From Colocasia esculenta (taxonomy: Eukaryota > Streptophyta > Magnoliopsida > Alismatales > Araceae): DNA of 64,000 nucleotides. The notes beneath the pieces are model-generated. The model had not been told where the DNA came from, searched no databases, and saw only the letters and a program-made list of their open reading frames with translations. The translations under genes and the position numbers were made by a program. Location of the stretch: contig CM024759.1 in assembly GCA_014218235.1 (NCBI GenBank), forward strand, positions 12,850,712 through 12,914,711, read 5' to 3'. Below are positions 10,241-22,099 of this stretch, in pieces. Each line of letters begins with the position of its first letter. Within the stretch, counting starts at the first letter, position 1.

Positions 10241-13200
10241 TATCACGTCCCAAAGATGGCAATAGAAGATTGATCGTTGAGACATGAACAATCAGCAAAT
10301 AAACCTCTAGCTAGCAATCACATATCATACCAAAAATTTTGATATTCATAACTTAAAACTCATCATTTCATTCCAATAATAAAATCTAATACATATTTAA
10401 CTTCACTATTTAAACTATAGGACTATGACACAATCAAAGGAAAATTACATAATATCCTCACTCCCACTACAATATTCTAGTACTCTTAATTACTCAAACT
10501 AAGATACTATAACACCATTGTGACTCCAACAATAAGGCTTGTAAAGCACTCTTCACTCTTGATCATTCCCAGTGTAGTTTTGGTTTTCCTCCTCATCTAT
10601 ATACTGGTCTCCTAAGATGTTAAGAAGTCAGGTGTGAGCGCACTCACCCAGTAGGATTTATATCTCAATGTGTGAGCAATAATATAAGTGATTAACATGT
10701 TAAGAACTAGGCAGACATGAGTAAAACTAAATGTACTGACATGCATGATAAATCCAATAAAACATAACTAGCAAGAGAAAGTCATAATAACAAGAGTATG
10801 ATCAAGTAGTAAGAACATTCAAGTATTGAGGTTAAGCATGAGTAGCTAGCAAGAATGATCAAATGAGCAATAGTTTACAAGAACACATGATGGTCATATC
10901 ATTCAAGCAAGAAAGCACGTAACGAGCATGAACTTTTAACATGTAACAATAATTAAGCACGAGTCATAATGTGCACTAAGGATCTATGCCACCTTGGAAT
11001 GCACACCATGAACATGGGTAATGTGATTACGTATCTAGCATTTACACACGCAAGTACTCCTAGCACAGATGCAATGCCAGTATCATTATACCCCATGGTT
11101 AATAGTATATTTCCGGCTCTCTACCCAGGGGACTAGATTGTAGCCCTTGGACACTCGTCGTGCCCGATCCAGCATCTATTTTAAATGTAGATACCCACAG
11201 TCAAGCATGGCCAATTTCATGAATTTCAAGAATGCCAATAGTATAATATCATGTCGTATTAGTAGATTTCAAGAGTAACAAGTCTAATGAACATGATTTC
11301 AAAAGAGTGATATGTCAAGAGAGATATTTGGTATCATAACGGCTTAAGTTTGTTTAGTTCAATCTTTATCTTAATGACTTAGTTTCATGTGTATAGAATC
11401 ACACTCTACGAGAAATTAGATGAGAAAGAAAGTGCACACTATCTCTAGGGAACTTTAATGGTACAATCAGCTCAGTCTCCATGATAGAATCTATAGAGTA
11501 CAAAGACTTACAGAAATCTTAACAATAAGGTCCCTAGTCCGTTTGAAGGAATATCTGACAGGAGAGGTTCCAAATCATCAAGAAAGGTTGTCTATTGTGC
11601 ATGTGTGTAAGTGAAAGACGTGTCTCACGATATCACCATAACCATCGGTTTAAAACATAATGGAAAGCATTAACATGATAGCATGCGATAGAATAATAAG
11701 CATGATGATAACAACATGAGTTTGTACATATTAAGGACATGAGATTTCTGTTTAATAACAAAGCTAGATCATAAAGATAGAATTTAACAATCACATGATA
11801 GAGAGATCAATTAAGAGTAATTTAGAATGACTTTTAGGTTGTTAAAGCTTTTACATGTGTTAAAATCTTTTAAGGCATTATACAAGCTATGACTGACTAT
11901 AACAAGACACTAAACATGACTGACATGACACAAAACAGTCTCTGGAAGACTATTAAATCATGCCAGACATGAATGACACTTTTCTTCAATGTTAAAACAT
12001 GCAAATCAGGCTTCGGGATGTAAGATAGACTCTGGATTAAATCGTGTCAGGGTATGTAGACGTGTTTAGATCATGTCAGGGTTCGGCGACGCGTTAACAA
12101 ATGAATCGCATTGGGATAGTACGATGTGTTCATATGGGCTACAAAATCACATCATGGGGGTATGACGAGTTCTGTCGACTCCTTTAACCATCTATTCAAA
12201 AGAAGCATGAGAATCGAGAGACAAGAAAGAAAACTTAAATCGTGTCAGGTACATTGGACGTGTATCAACTTGATACTAAAATCCAAAAGGCACACAGTTT
12301 GATGTGTACGATGAAATAAGGCTCTGTCTGAATCGTATCATGCTATCGTGACACATTTCATTGGATTCATGTACGATCGTAATGACGTGTTAAAGATACT
12401 CTTATTCGTGTTGTCTAGACTGGACGCGAATTAGAGAACCTTACTTGCAAACAAGTAGAACGTCCTATGATCATGTTTTGACTTATACATGGGGTTCTAG
12501 GGGTTTTTAGATGAAACCTACAACATGAAAGTTATTGAAAACATGAATTAGAACAATACTATGTTTTTTATTCAGATCAAAATGACCTAGGGATGAATGA
12601 TTTAAGATATGAACATGAAAAGCTCTAAAACTATGCAATGATCAGAAAATGCTTAATACATGCAACATGCTCCATGAAAATTGGCAAAACAGGTTCATAT
12701 GAAAGTACTCTCCACGAACTACAAGATGGTATATGCCTTGTTTACTTTGTGCCCGAGATTATCTACCTTTGATCTCTTCCAACTCTTTGGTTCCTATGGA
12801 TCAATGTAGAGGCATGGGGAAGAAGAACTCCACGAATCCAAGCTTTAGATTTTTCCTCCATGCTCCTGGATGTTTTTCCCATGTCCAGCAATGAAGGGAG
12901 GTGTATGAGGTTGGCCAGAAAGCTGTTAAGAAGGTTTTATATGGCTAGGGTTATTAGATTCCGAGTTTTGAGTTTCCTAATCCCATGGTAGGAGTTCTAC
13001 CTTAGATGGAACTTCCAATAGGCTTTTCCTTCTTAATCCCAACTCTAATGGAAAGGTGTTAGAGAGCAAATTCATGCTCACATAATGGGCTTAGGGTTAG
13101 ACACCTATTATGGCTCAAATTGCTCATGTTGGGACATAAATGACCCATATTACCATTGGGTGTGGAGCTATTGCGAATTCCAACATTATTTCTCTTTATT

Positions 13201-13355
13201 TGGTACTACTATTGGCCTAATAGCTCCATTTGACTCATTATTTAATGGTTTAACATATTATTTATGTATACAAATTAGTTCCCTATGAGAACTTAAACTT
13301 TTATTTTAAATCTCGATATTTATCTATATTGTTTAAATTTTTCTTGAGTGCTACA
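10241..13355 (-). mobile_element. 5' LTR (right copy), full length
   Basis: It begins TATCACGTCCC next to the PBS and ends GAGTGCTACA. On the minus strand it runs TGTAGCACTC...GGGACGTGATA. Length is 3.1 kb. The TA in place of the usual CA end is a single C-to-T change. It has no ORF that makes sense. Confidence 0.8.
12935..12943 (-). promoter_or_regulatory. Putative TATA box of right LTR
   Basis: The minus strand reads CATATAAAA, at the position matching the left LTR. Transcription would run leftwards into gag. Confidence 0.5.
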
Positions 13356-13620
13356 GTTAAAGTGGTAGTTGCAGTGTGTTAAAGTATAGTAGTTATAGTC
13401 TATTAAAGTTATAGTTGTTGTCTATTAAAGTAGTAGTTGTAATGTGTTAAAGTTGGCAAGGAAACTAGTTAAAGTAAAGAAAAAATCTATTAAAGAAGAA
13501 GAAGAAACCAATTAATATATGTGAGATTTAATTAAAGTAGTTGTTGATGTGGTTTAAAGTGTAAGGTCAAAGGTGTTAAAGTAAAAGTTAAAAATGTTTA
13601 AAGTAACAATTGTTCACAAT
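13356..13620. repeat. Degenerate minisatellite, TAGTTGTAGTCTATTAAAGT type
   Basis: Units of about 20-25 bases built around TTAAAGT and TAGTTGTAG are repeated with variation. The array resembles the one at 23690-24520 in base make-up and in the tail that follows. Confidence 0.6.
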
Positions 13621-14196
13621 CAGATGATAGAAAAAGTTAGTCAGAGATTATTTGCACATATCACAATAAAGTAGAGACTAGAAATTAACACCCCTAAAAA
13701 TTATTGGACCTTTTTGTGTAGGCATTTCTGACAGAGACCTGTAGTTAAGGTTCCCCATCTAATAGAGACTTATAATTAATGTGTTCATAATATTATTATC
13801 ATATGATGTGACACTAGCTATCACCTCAATGTATTAGATTGGGATGTTAGAAAATGATGTTAATAATCTATTTTCATTAAAATATTGTAGCAAATGATGT
13901 TGCTAAACTTTTTTCATAACTATATTGTAGCTGATCAGTAGTAGTAAGGTAACGATATATGAATCAGTGTTGTAGTAAAGTAGCTACCAAAGTTTGTGGG
14001 TTTATAGGGTGTTTGGTTGTACTTTTTTTATCATTTTTTTCTCTTAAATTTAAAAAAGAAGAAGGATGGATACATTGACACGTTTGATAAACAATTTTTT
14101 ATTTTAGGAAAGAAATCTTATCCCATATAAATCTCTCCCAAAATAAAAATAAAGATGGAGCAATTATTTTTTTAAAACACACACTCTCACTCCTCC
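13621..14196. other. Non-coding AT-rich tail and spacer
   Basis: It contains three spaced copies of a GAGACTAGAAATTAA-like word (13673-13765), also found at 24600-24715. The rest is AT-rich, and I see no gene. Confidence 0.4.
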
Positions 14197-15765
14197 TGTA
14201 AGACCCGACCCTCTTGGGCTGTAGCAACCTAGATTTTTCAAAAAATAAAAAATTAATAATATTAAAAAATTAAGTCAATTGGAAAATCAAAGAAAAGAGA
14301 ATTAATTAAAACCCACTAAATGAAAAGAAGTAATGGGCTTTATTAAATGGACCCTCTAAAATTTATTGGGCCAAATTAGGAATTTTTAAAGGTGGAATAA
14401 TAGGGAAATATCCTAAATTCGTAACTTAAATATTACAAAAATATAAAAGGGGTAATAAAGTATTAAAATAAGTAGTTTGAGTTGGAATTGGATTCCTAAC
14501 TCTACCCTAATGGCTTGGCCACGAATTTAGCTCTCATCCTAACCCAAATAGGAAGTGGAAAGCTTGGAAGGTGGAATTAAATAAAGAAAACTCAGAATTT
14601 AAAAGGGGTTAGAGTCCTATTAGGAAATAGAAACAAATGAGACATAAATACTCTCCAATCTCTCCATGGTCGGCCCTAACACGTTGCTGGGGCTTGCTGG
14701 ACCTGGAGGAGAGGCCAAGGAAGGGGAGATCTCGTGGGGAGAAGGACCTCTCAAGCCATCAACCCCGTTCTTCAAGTTCTAGACCTAGAAGAGGGAAACG
14801 AGCCAAAGGTAAGCGTTCTCACAAGAAAAATCCAATTAAACTTGTCTGTAGATTGTTCCAACCATCAGGAACAAAACCCCTCTCATTTCATAATTTTCCA
14901 TCGAGCCAATCTTTTGTTCTTGATTTTTGAAGTTCTGTAACTTTCATGAACCCGACCCTTCTTAATAATTCAAGATATTCATGCATACTCATCCCCATGC
15001 CACAAAATTTTTACTGGGGATACTAATGATTGTTAGGAGTCTTTTGCCCATGAAAGCCCTAATTTTATCCACCCTACTTCATGAATTAAATCGTTCATCT
15101 CTACTGTACATGGATTCATGTTACTTCATGTTTAACTTGTTAGAACCATGACGAGACCATGATAGTTTTCAAATTCCTATTTACTAGAAGAACTCTTGCA
15201 TGTCTAGATTCGTTTAGAACTGGGTTCAAGAATTTTCATCGCTTGTGCAATTAGTTATGAATTTTTGAAGCACCCTGTGTCAAAACAAGGAAGGTTTGGA
15301 CCACAATCCAAGACCCATCCTTTTCCCGCTCGGCCTCAGGCACAGGACCTGAGAATGCGACAGCCCGATGGGTCGCGTTCTCAGGGCCCATCGCGACGTA
15401 GTCTTTGTCGTGTTATGAACGCAACAGGCAGTACTGTCGCGATCTGGATTCCTAACCTGACAACCCTGTCACGACCCATGAATGGCCATGTCGTGTTCTG
15501 TACTTGACCTGTCGCGACCCTTACAAGAGTACATCGTGTTTTGGCTTTTTGCATCAAAATCCTAAAATTTTGCAAGTCTTGACCTTCTACAGTAATCTCT
15601 TACTCTTGCTAATTGTCTTAAAGACCAGTAAACGAAGTGGTTAAATTTGAATAAATTATTAAGTTAATTAAAAGTCATCCACGTGATAATTACATCTCCA
15701 TGATTCTCATCACATGTGCACACCCTTTGAACCATCCAATATGGGTTAACTTGGCATGAAAATAT
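14197..15765 (+). mobile_element. Ty3-gypsy LTR fragment with TCGCGA cluster
   Basis: It starts TGTAAGACCCGACCC, a typical 5' end of these gypsy LTRs, and has no long ORF of known type. At 15366-15540 it carries the same GTCGCGAC-type words as the LTR at 1153-3631. No matching 3' end is seen before the next LTR starts at 15766, so it is probably cut short. The short ORFs near 14640-14940 show no known domain. Confidence 0.45.
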
Positions 15766-16857
15766 TGTAGGATCGAATAGGTGGATGGATCAGATCTAGA
15801 ATGGGGGTTGAATAAATCTAACACCAATTAACGCGAAAGCTTAAGCAATTCAAAAATACTTCGAATTAGAGATCAATTCAGACAAACAATTTACTGATCT
15901 GAAGTGTGGGTGTGTGTAGATTATGTGTGAAGCAATTAAACACTTAGTGTGAAAGCGAAATCCTATGCAAGCATCTAGCGCAAACAAGCAGATCAAACCA
16001 TTGCACAAAGGATTTTTAGGTGGTTCGGAAATCACACCAGTGATTCCTACATCCACCCCTCACACAGTGAGGCTTCACTACTCAAAAGAGTACAACTAAC
16101 ACTGGAGCACGACGACTCCAAACACAATTGAGCTCGACGGCTCAAACACAACTTGGAGCACAATGACTCCAAACACTGAACACAACGGCTCAAACCACAA
16201 CAGGAGCACAACAACTCCAAATTAAGCACGACGGCTCAAACCACAAAAGGCTAGAACAAACACAAAAGAAATCAGATTCTCTAGCAATGATCTGATTCAC
16301 AGACTCAATCGTAACTAGAAATCTGCACAGAACATCATGCACAGATCTCGCAGGCGAAAGTGAGAAGAACAATCCAAGAAATGGGTAAAATAGATGTAGA
16401 TTGGATGTTCTTTGGTGAAGAGGTTTTGCAGAGGCTCGAATTGAAGAGACTTGAAAGAATTCGATGAAGATCCCCTTTAATTTGCGATGCTCTGCTCCAA
16501 CGGCATCTGAATTGCCAGAAATTCTTCTTCTGCTGCTACTCTTCAGTTGGATCTGCTCCCTTTCTCAGCACATCAAACTTCTCTGCAGAGATTGGCCTTG
16601 ATTCCCACGTCCTTCTTCTTGAAAGGATGGTCTGCAGCTTCTGGAGATGGAGCAATATTTGGAAAAACCCCTTTTGCTGCCAAAAAGCTTCTTCTGGAAA
16701 TGGTATGGGCATGGGTACGAGGATCATGGGTATTTATAGCCCCATATGTCCCTGAGGTGCCTTGGGGTGCGTGGGCACAAAAATCTAGGTCAAATCCCTT
16801 GATTCCCAAGCAGCCACGTGTCCATAAAAATTCCCGTTTTTGAGCTTCAGTCAAAGT
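15766..16857 (-). mobile_element. Sirevirus-like LTR
   Basis: It starts TGTAGGATCG on the plus strand, followed by CAGATCTAGAATGGGGGTTG. The inverted copy at 58440-58876 shares blocks such as GCATCTAGCG and GGAAATCACACC. The minus strand has a TATA-like CTATAAATA at 16731-16739. It ends where the next LTR begins, at 16858. No gag or pol is attached. Confidence 0.5.
16096..16250. repeat. Minisatellite GGAGCACGACGACTCCAAACAC type
   Basis: About six to seven imperfect units of 20-24 bases alternate GGAGCACGACGACTCC and GAGCTCGACGGCTC forms. No protein function is implied. Confidence 0.75.
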
Positions 16858-18631
16858 TGTCGGCCCTTTTGGTACGGCAGCAAGCTAACCTAGAGGGGGG
16901 TGAATAGGTTTTCTGAAATCTGAAACAAAAACTTAAACACAGAAAATTATCACTTGAAAGTTTGGTTAGTTTAGTGTGATAAGGAGTAGCAGTGCGAAAG
17001 CAAATAAACAATCACACAAAGGACACAAGAAATTTATCCTAGTTCGGCCCTTCCCACATGGAAGTCCTACGTCCAGTCCCCAAGCAACTCTTGGGATTTC
17101 ACTAACCAAGGGTACAGTCCCCCTCAAGGACAATACAACACCCAGCACCCCAGCTGGTCTTCTTCTCTTTCCCAAGGAAGAAGGCAACCCACTTCTTTTA
17201 CAGGTTAAGAAGCCAACCTCTTGGTACAAGCCCCAGTGCGGTTCTGCTAGACATAAACCCCTAGCTAGGTTCTACAATGTATACAGTCCTACAGCTGGAC
17301 AGAAATCTTTCTTAGAAAAGAAAGATCAGACCGAGAGCTATTACAAGATGATCACTAAGAACTAGCTCACAGTCAAGGACTCTCCCCCAAATTTACAATG
17401 AGTGCAGAGAGAGAATGAAGAGAGAGAAGAAAGCTTGAAGGAGGCTTGAATGCTTGAGATGCTTTTGATCGCTTCTTCTTTGGCTCAGGCTCTTTCTCTC
17501 TTTCTCTGAGTGTATGTGGAGTTTTGGTTTTTCACTGGATGTACACTCCTTGAATGATCTTCAGGAAGGCTCTTCTCTTGTTCTTCAACCTTGCTTCATC
17601 TTTTATATGAGCAGCTTTTGAATAGATCTGTTGAAGAGATCCGTTGGAGTTCTAGTCGTTGCTCATCTTCTCTTCATTTGTCTTAATCAGACTCTGGTGG
17701 TCTTTGAGGTCTGTGGTCATAGAAGATAGTGTTAGCATAAAAGAGTGTTTATGATAAACGGTGCATACCACTGTGTTTCTGCTAACATGATAAAAATAGT
17801 AGTTCATATCTTTTTTCTGACAAGACTCTGAAATACGCATGCAGCTTTTTCTGTCAGAAGATATTTGACTTTTCATTTGGCCCCAAAAAGCACTTTAAAT
17901 AATCGATGTTTAAATTGAAGTGAATCGTTGTTTAAGTCACTTATCAAATCGTTATGATGAACACATCGTCATTTAAGTGAAAGCAAATCGATATGATGAT
18001 TAAGTCGTTGTTTCACTTATCAAATCGTTATGGCAAGCAAATCGATGTGCAACCAAATCGTTCTGGCGATCGAATCTATGTGAGACTTATCAAATCGTTA
18101 TGCAACCAAATCGTTGTGAGAGCAAATCGTTGCGCTCACTTATCAAATCGATATGGAACCAAGTTGTTGTGTGACTTATCGAATCGTTATGACTATCGAA
18201 TCGATGTGCAACTTATCAAATCGTTATAGCTATCGAATCGATGTATGAATCGTTATGACTATCAACCCGATGTGCGACTTATCAAATCGTTATAGCTATC
18301 GAATCGATGTATGAATCGTTATGACTATCAACCCGATGTGTGACTTATCAAATCGTTATAGCTATCGAATCGATGTATGAATCGTTATGACTATCAACCC
18401 GATGTGTGACTTATCAAATCATTATAGCTATCGAATCGATGTATGAATCGTTCTACTCATTTATCAAATCGATGTGAGACTTATCAATTTGTTATGAGAT
18501 TAATGTGACACAGATGAAACATGATATTCAATTTAATTACTCATAAATTTTGTTATCAAAAAGATATACTTGATATCATCATAAGTTTTGTTATCACCAA
18601 AATACAAGGACAAACAGAGAGTGGTTCAACA
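16858..18631 (-). mobile_element. 3' LTR of the gag-only element, complete
   Basis: On the minus strand it runs TGTTGAACCACTC...GGGCCGACA, 1774 bases. It aligns closely with 20876-22099 over its first 1.2 kb. Near the plus-strand start is CTAGAGGGGGGTGAATAGG, shared by the related LTRs of this window. A TATA-like CATATAAAA (minus) is at 17601-17610. Confidence 0.85.
17897..18480. repeat. U3 array of AAATCGTTATG / AATCGATGTG units
   Basis: Many copies of an 11-12 base word, read on the minus strand as CATAACGATTTG, occur in the U3 region. Between about 18200 and 18450 they form a higher-order unit of about 65 bases. Confidence 0.85.
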
Positions 18632-18960
18632 ATCCCCCCCTTTTAGTGATGACAAAATTTATGAGAATTTTTTGGAAAAATACTTAAGCATAGAAAATGC
18701 AAAAAAATCATAGAACATACATACTCTCCCCCTTTTTGTCACTAACCAAAAAGGAAGGATCTTACTATGCATATTCTCCCCCTTTGAGAGAATTTCTTAC
18801 CATTGAGGAGTTCAACAATGATTGACGTTAGTGAATAACTCCCCCTTAGTCTGTGCTCCCCCTGACTGAGAGACTCCACCTGAATGAGACTTTTAAATAG
18901 TTGTTAGTAATACTAAAAATTAAAACTAACTAATGACTACTCCCTCTTTAGATGTGAGAT
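18632..18960 (-). other. Repeated polypurine tracts before the 3' LTR
   Basis: The minus strand has a polypurine tract touching the LTR (AAAAGGGGGGGAT). Four or more AAGGGGGAG-like tracts follow at about 18725, 18777, 18840 and 18856. Extra polypurine tracts are a known mark of Sireviruses. No ORF lies here. Confidence 0.65.
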
Positions 18961-19035
18961 GGATGAAGAGCTGGCAATCATCAGTGCCTTGAGCATCCTT
19001 TGTTCCTGATGCTCCAAGGCCATCCTGCAAATAAG

Positions 19036-20813
19036 CTACTCAGAAGTAGGTACCCAAATCTTTTTGGGTCCTTGATGGTTAGACGCATGAAAATAACCTC
19101 TAGGAATCCAAACTAAGTGCCTTGTTGTGCAGGTGTTTACTGTGTGTCCTAATTTATTACAATGAGAACAACAATGAATATAATCTATTTTGCAGTTCTG
19201 ATTATTTTTATCATGTCTATTTAGAACATAATTTTTGGAAACTTTTTCTTTTACAGGGGCCTTTTTCTGAGGCATTTTAGTTTCTTTTACAAATTTTGGA
19301 AAATGATATTTTCCTGGAATTATGGCTTGTTTTCCTTTTTCCAGAGGTATGTATCCAAGCCCTTGTTTATTATTTCTAGATTTTGACCATTTTAAGCATA
19401 GGACTAAAGATGTTTTCCCTCTGGTTAATTTACTAACTGGTTCTTTTAAATAGAGATTTTCTTCAGTTAGAGTTTTTAATTTTTCTTCTAACTCTAGCTT
19501 CTCATTATTCTTGATTTTCAAACCTTCATTTAAAAGATAATTATTATCTTTACTGTCCTTTAATTGTTTTTCTAGTTGCTCCAATTCAGATTTAAGATCA
19601 GAATTGGTATTTTCCAAGCAAGTAGTGTTGTTTTTCAGATTTTTTAATTCTTTCACAACACATTTATGTTTTTCGTATAGTTCATTAAAGACTACTTCTA
19701 AGTCTTCAGACTCTGACCCTGAATCAATGCATGAATCAAAAAATGGGTCAGAATTTACCTCATCTAGTCCTACCATGAGGGCTAGACTTACTTGCTCTTT
19801 CTCTGAACTTGAGCTTGATGAGTCTGAGCTTGTGGCCTCTTCATTTTCCTAAGCAGCCGCCATGGCTTTTCTTTTGAATTTATTGTGCTGCTTCTTGGAC
19901 TTTTCAGTTTGACCAGTCTTCTTGAGTCTTGGACAATCTGGTCTCAGATGTCCAGGTTTTTTGCATTCATAGCAGACTGGTTCTTTCTCCTTTTTCTCTT
20001 TCTTTTGAATCTTTCTTGATCCATTTTTCTTCTTCTTGAGAATTTTCTGAAGCTTGAACAGTACATCATCTACGTCACTGTCTTCAGAATCTGAATTTTT
20101 GGAACTAGAAGAAGAAGAAGAGGTGGAAGGAGTAGCTGCAACTTTAAGAGCATTAGTAAATTTTTTCTTAGATGAGCTTTCAGATAGTCGCTCCATATTA
20201 ATTTCATGTGCCATGAGAGAACCCATTAAGTTATCAATAGAAGTTTGGTTAAATCATGGGCTTCTTCAATAGCAGTTACTTTAGGTGTCCATGAAAGAGT
20301 TAAAGACCTAAGTATCTTTCTAACGGTTTCTTCATTTGAGAGAATTTTACCAAGAGAATTTAAACCTACTACTATGTTTGAAAATCTATTATACATAGTA
20401 GTAATGTTTTCGTTATGAAGTATTTTAAATTGTTCGTATTTTGAAACAAGAATATCTATCCTAGTTTGTTTTACTTTATATGTTCCTTCATAAGTTATTT
20501 GCAGTTTATCCCACATTTCTTTAGCAGATTTACATGCAGATACTCTACTAAATTCCTTTTCGGATAAAGCGCAACATAAATAGTTCTTAGCTTTAAAATT
20601 TAATGATAATTTATTTTTATCAGCTACAGTAATGGCAGTAGTGCCAACAGCAGGAGTAACAACATAATCACCTGCCTCTATTACCTGCCACAAATCAAAG
20701 TCTGTGCCCCGAATGAAGCATTCCATCCTCATCTTCCAATATTGGTAATCCTCTCCATCGAAGAATGGAGGTCTTGTGACTGATTGACCTTCAGCATATC
20801 CTTGAGCAGCCAT
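19036..20813 (-). pseudogene. Sirevirus-like gag with coiled coil and two zinc knuckles
   Basis: Translation starts at ATG 20813 (MAAQGYAEGQSVTRPPFFDG). The first part is a UBN2-type copia gag with YWKMRMECFIRG and SAKEMWDKLQITYEG. A Ser-rich acidic segment, a Lys-rich segment and a zinc knuckle (CYECKKPGHLRPDC, 19933-19974) follow. Next come a Glu/Lys/Leu-rich coiled coil and a second knuckle (CSHCNKLGHTVNTC, 19129-19171). It ends at a stop at 19036. Gag forms the virus-like particle and packages RNA. Two defects are seen: a one-base frameshift near 20245 and one in-frame TAG near 19850. Otherwise nearly 600 codons read through, so decay is recent. It lies 62 bases after the LTR and PBS, as expected. 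No pol follows. Confidence 0.85.
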
Positions 20814-20857
20814 GGATCTTCTCTAAGATCGTTGGATCTTCTTGATTGATCATAGAA

Positions 20858-20873
20858 CCTCGCTCTAATACCA
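20858..20873 (-). other. Primer-binding site of the gag-only element
   Basis: The minus strand reads TGGTATTAGAGCGAGG two bases after the LTR end. This is the Met-tRNA type PBS with one change. Confidence 0.8.
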
Positions 20874-20875
20874 CT

Positions 20876-22099
20876 TGTTGGCCCTTTTGGTACGGCAGCA
20901 AGCTAACCTAGAGGGGGGTGAATAGGTTTTCTGAAATCTGAAACATAAACTTAAACACAGAAAATTATCACTTGAAAGTTTAGTTAGTTTAGTGTGATAA
21001 AGAGTAGCAGTGCAGAAGCAAATAAACAATCACACAAAGGACACAAGAAATTTATCCTGGTTCGGCCCTTACCACATGGAAGTCCTACGTCCAGTCCCCA
21101 ACCAACTCTTGGGATTTCACTAACCAAGGGTACAGTCCCCCTCAAGGACAATACAACACCCAGCACCCCAGCTGGTCTTCTTCTCTTTCCCGGGTAAGAA
21201 GGCAGCCCACTTCTCTTACAGGTTAAGAAACCAACCTCCTGGTACAAACTCCAGTGCGGTTCTGCTAGACACAAACCCCTAGCTAGGTTCTACACTATAT
21301 ACAATCCTACAGCTAGACAGAAATCTTTCTTAGAAAAGAAAGATCAGACCGAGAGCTATAACAAGATGAACACTAAGAACTAGCTCACAGTCAAGGACTC
21401 TCCCCCAATTTTACAATGAGCACAGAGAGAGAATGAAGAGAGAGAAGAAAGCTTAAAGGAGGCTTGAATGCTTGAGACGCTTTTGATCGCTTCTTCTTTG
21501 GCTCAGGCTCTTTCTCTCTTTCTCTGAGTGTATGTGGAGTTTTGGTTCTTCACTGGATGTACACTCCTTGAATGATCTTCAGGAAGGCTTTTCTCTTGTT
21601 CTTCAACCTTGCTTCATCTTTTATATGAGCAACTTTTGAATAGATCCATTGAAGAGATCCGTTGGAGTTCTAGCCGTTGCTCATCTTCCCTTCATTTGTC
21701 TTAATCAGACTCTGGTGGTCTTTGAGGTCTGTGGTCATAGAAGATAGTGTTAGCATAAAAGAGTGTTTATGATAAACGGTGCATACCACTGTGTTTCTGC
21801 AAACATGATAAAAATGGTAGTTCATATCTTTTTCTGACAAGATTCTGAAATACGCATGCAGCTTTTTCTGTCAGAAGATATTTGACTTTTCATTTGGCGC
21901 CAAAAAGTACTTTAAACAATCAATGTTTAAATTGAAGTGAATCTTTGTTTAAGTTACTTATCAAATCGTTATGATGAACACATCGTCATTTAAGTGAAAG
22001 CAAATCGATATGATGATTAAGTCGTTGTTTCACTTATCAAATCGTTATGGCAAGCAAATCGATGTGCAACCAAATTGTTCTGGCGATCGAATCTATGTG
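20876..22099 (-). mobile_element. 5' LTR of the gag-only element, truncated
   Basis: It begins TGTTGGCCCTTTTGG and matches the first 1.2 kb of the left LTR. The match stops at ATCTATGTG (22099), where a new LTR begins. The missing part is most of the U3 array and the outer end, so this copy has lost its promoter-distal U3. The TATA-like word is kept at 21619-21627. Confidence 0.85.

Larger units (their letters stand above)
6382..13355 (-). mobile_element. Internally deleted Tekay-like Ty3-gypsy element
   Basis: Two direct repeats (6382-8309 and 10241-13355) flank about 1.9 kb that holds a PBS, part of gag, the end of RNase H, integrase and a decayed chromodomain, all on the minus strand. A complete element of this type has an internal region of about 5 kb. 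Protease, reverse transcriptase and most of RNase H are absent. The left LTR lacks about 1.15 kb and ends at the inserted Sirevirus-like LTR, so no target duplication can be checked. Confidence 0.85.
16858..22099 (-). mobile_element. Gag-only Sirevirus-like LTR element (TR-GAG type)
   Basis: Two direct LTRs (16858-18631 and 20876-22099) enclose 2.2 kb with a PBS, one gag gene and repeated polypurine tracts, but no protease, integrase or reverse transcriptase. Elements with LTRs and only a GAG domain are known in plants as TR-GAGs and must borrow enzymes from full relatives. The gag-only layout and several polypurine tracts before the 3' LTR suggest a Sirevirus ancestor. The right LTR is cut short at 22099 by another LTR, so no target duplication can be tested. 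Confidence 0.75.

Noticed and set aside
14637..14940. 97-codon ORF (MRHKYSPISPWSALTRCWGL)
   Set aside because: It lies in an LTR-like segment and has no domain. Chance ORF in GC-richer DNA.
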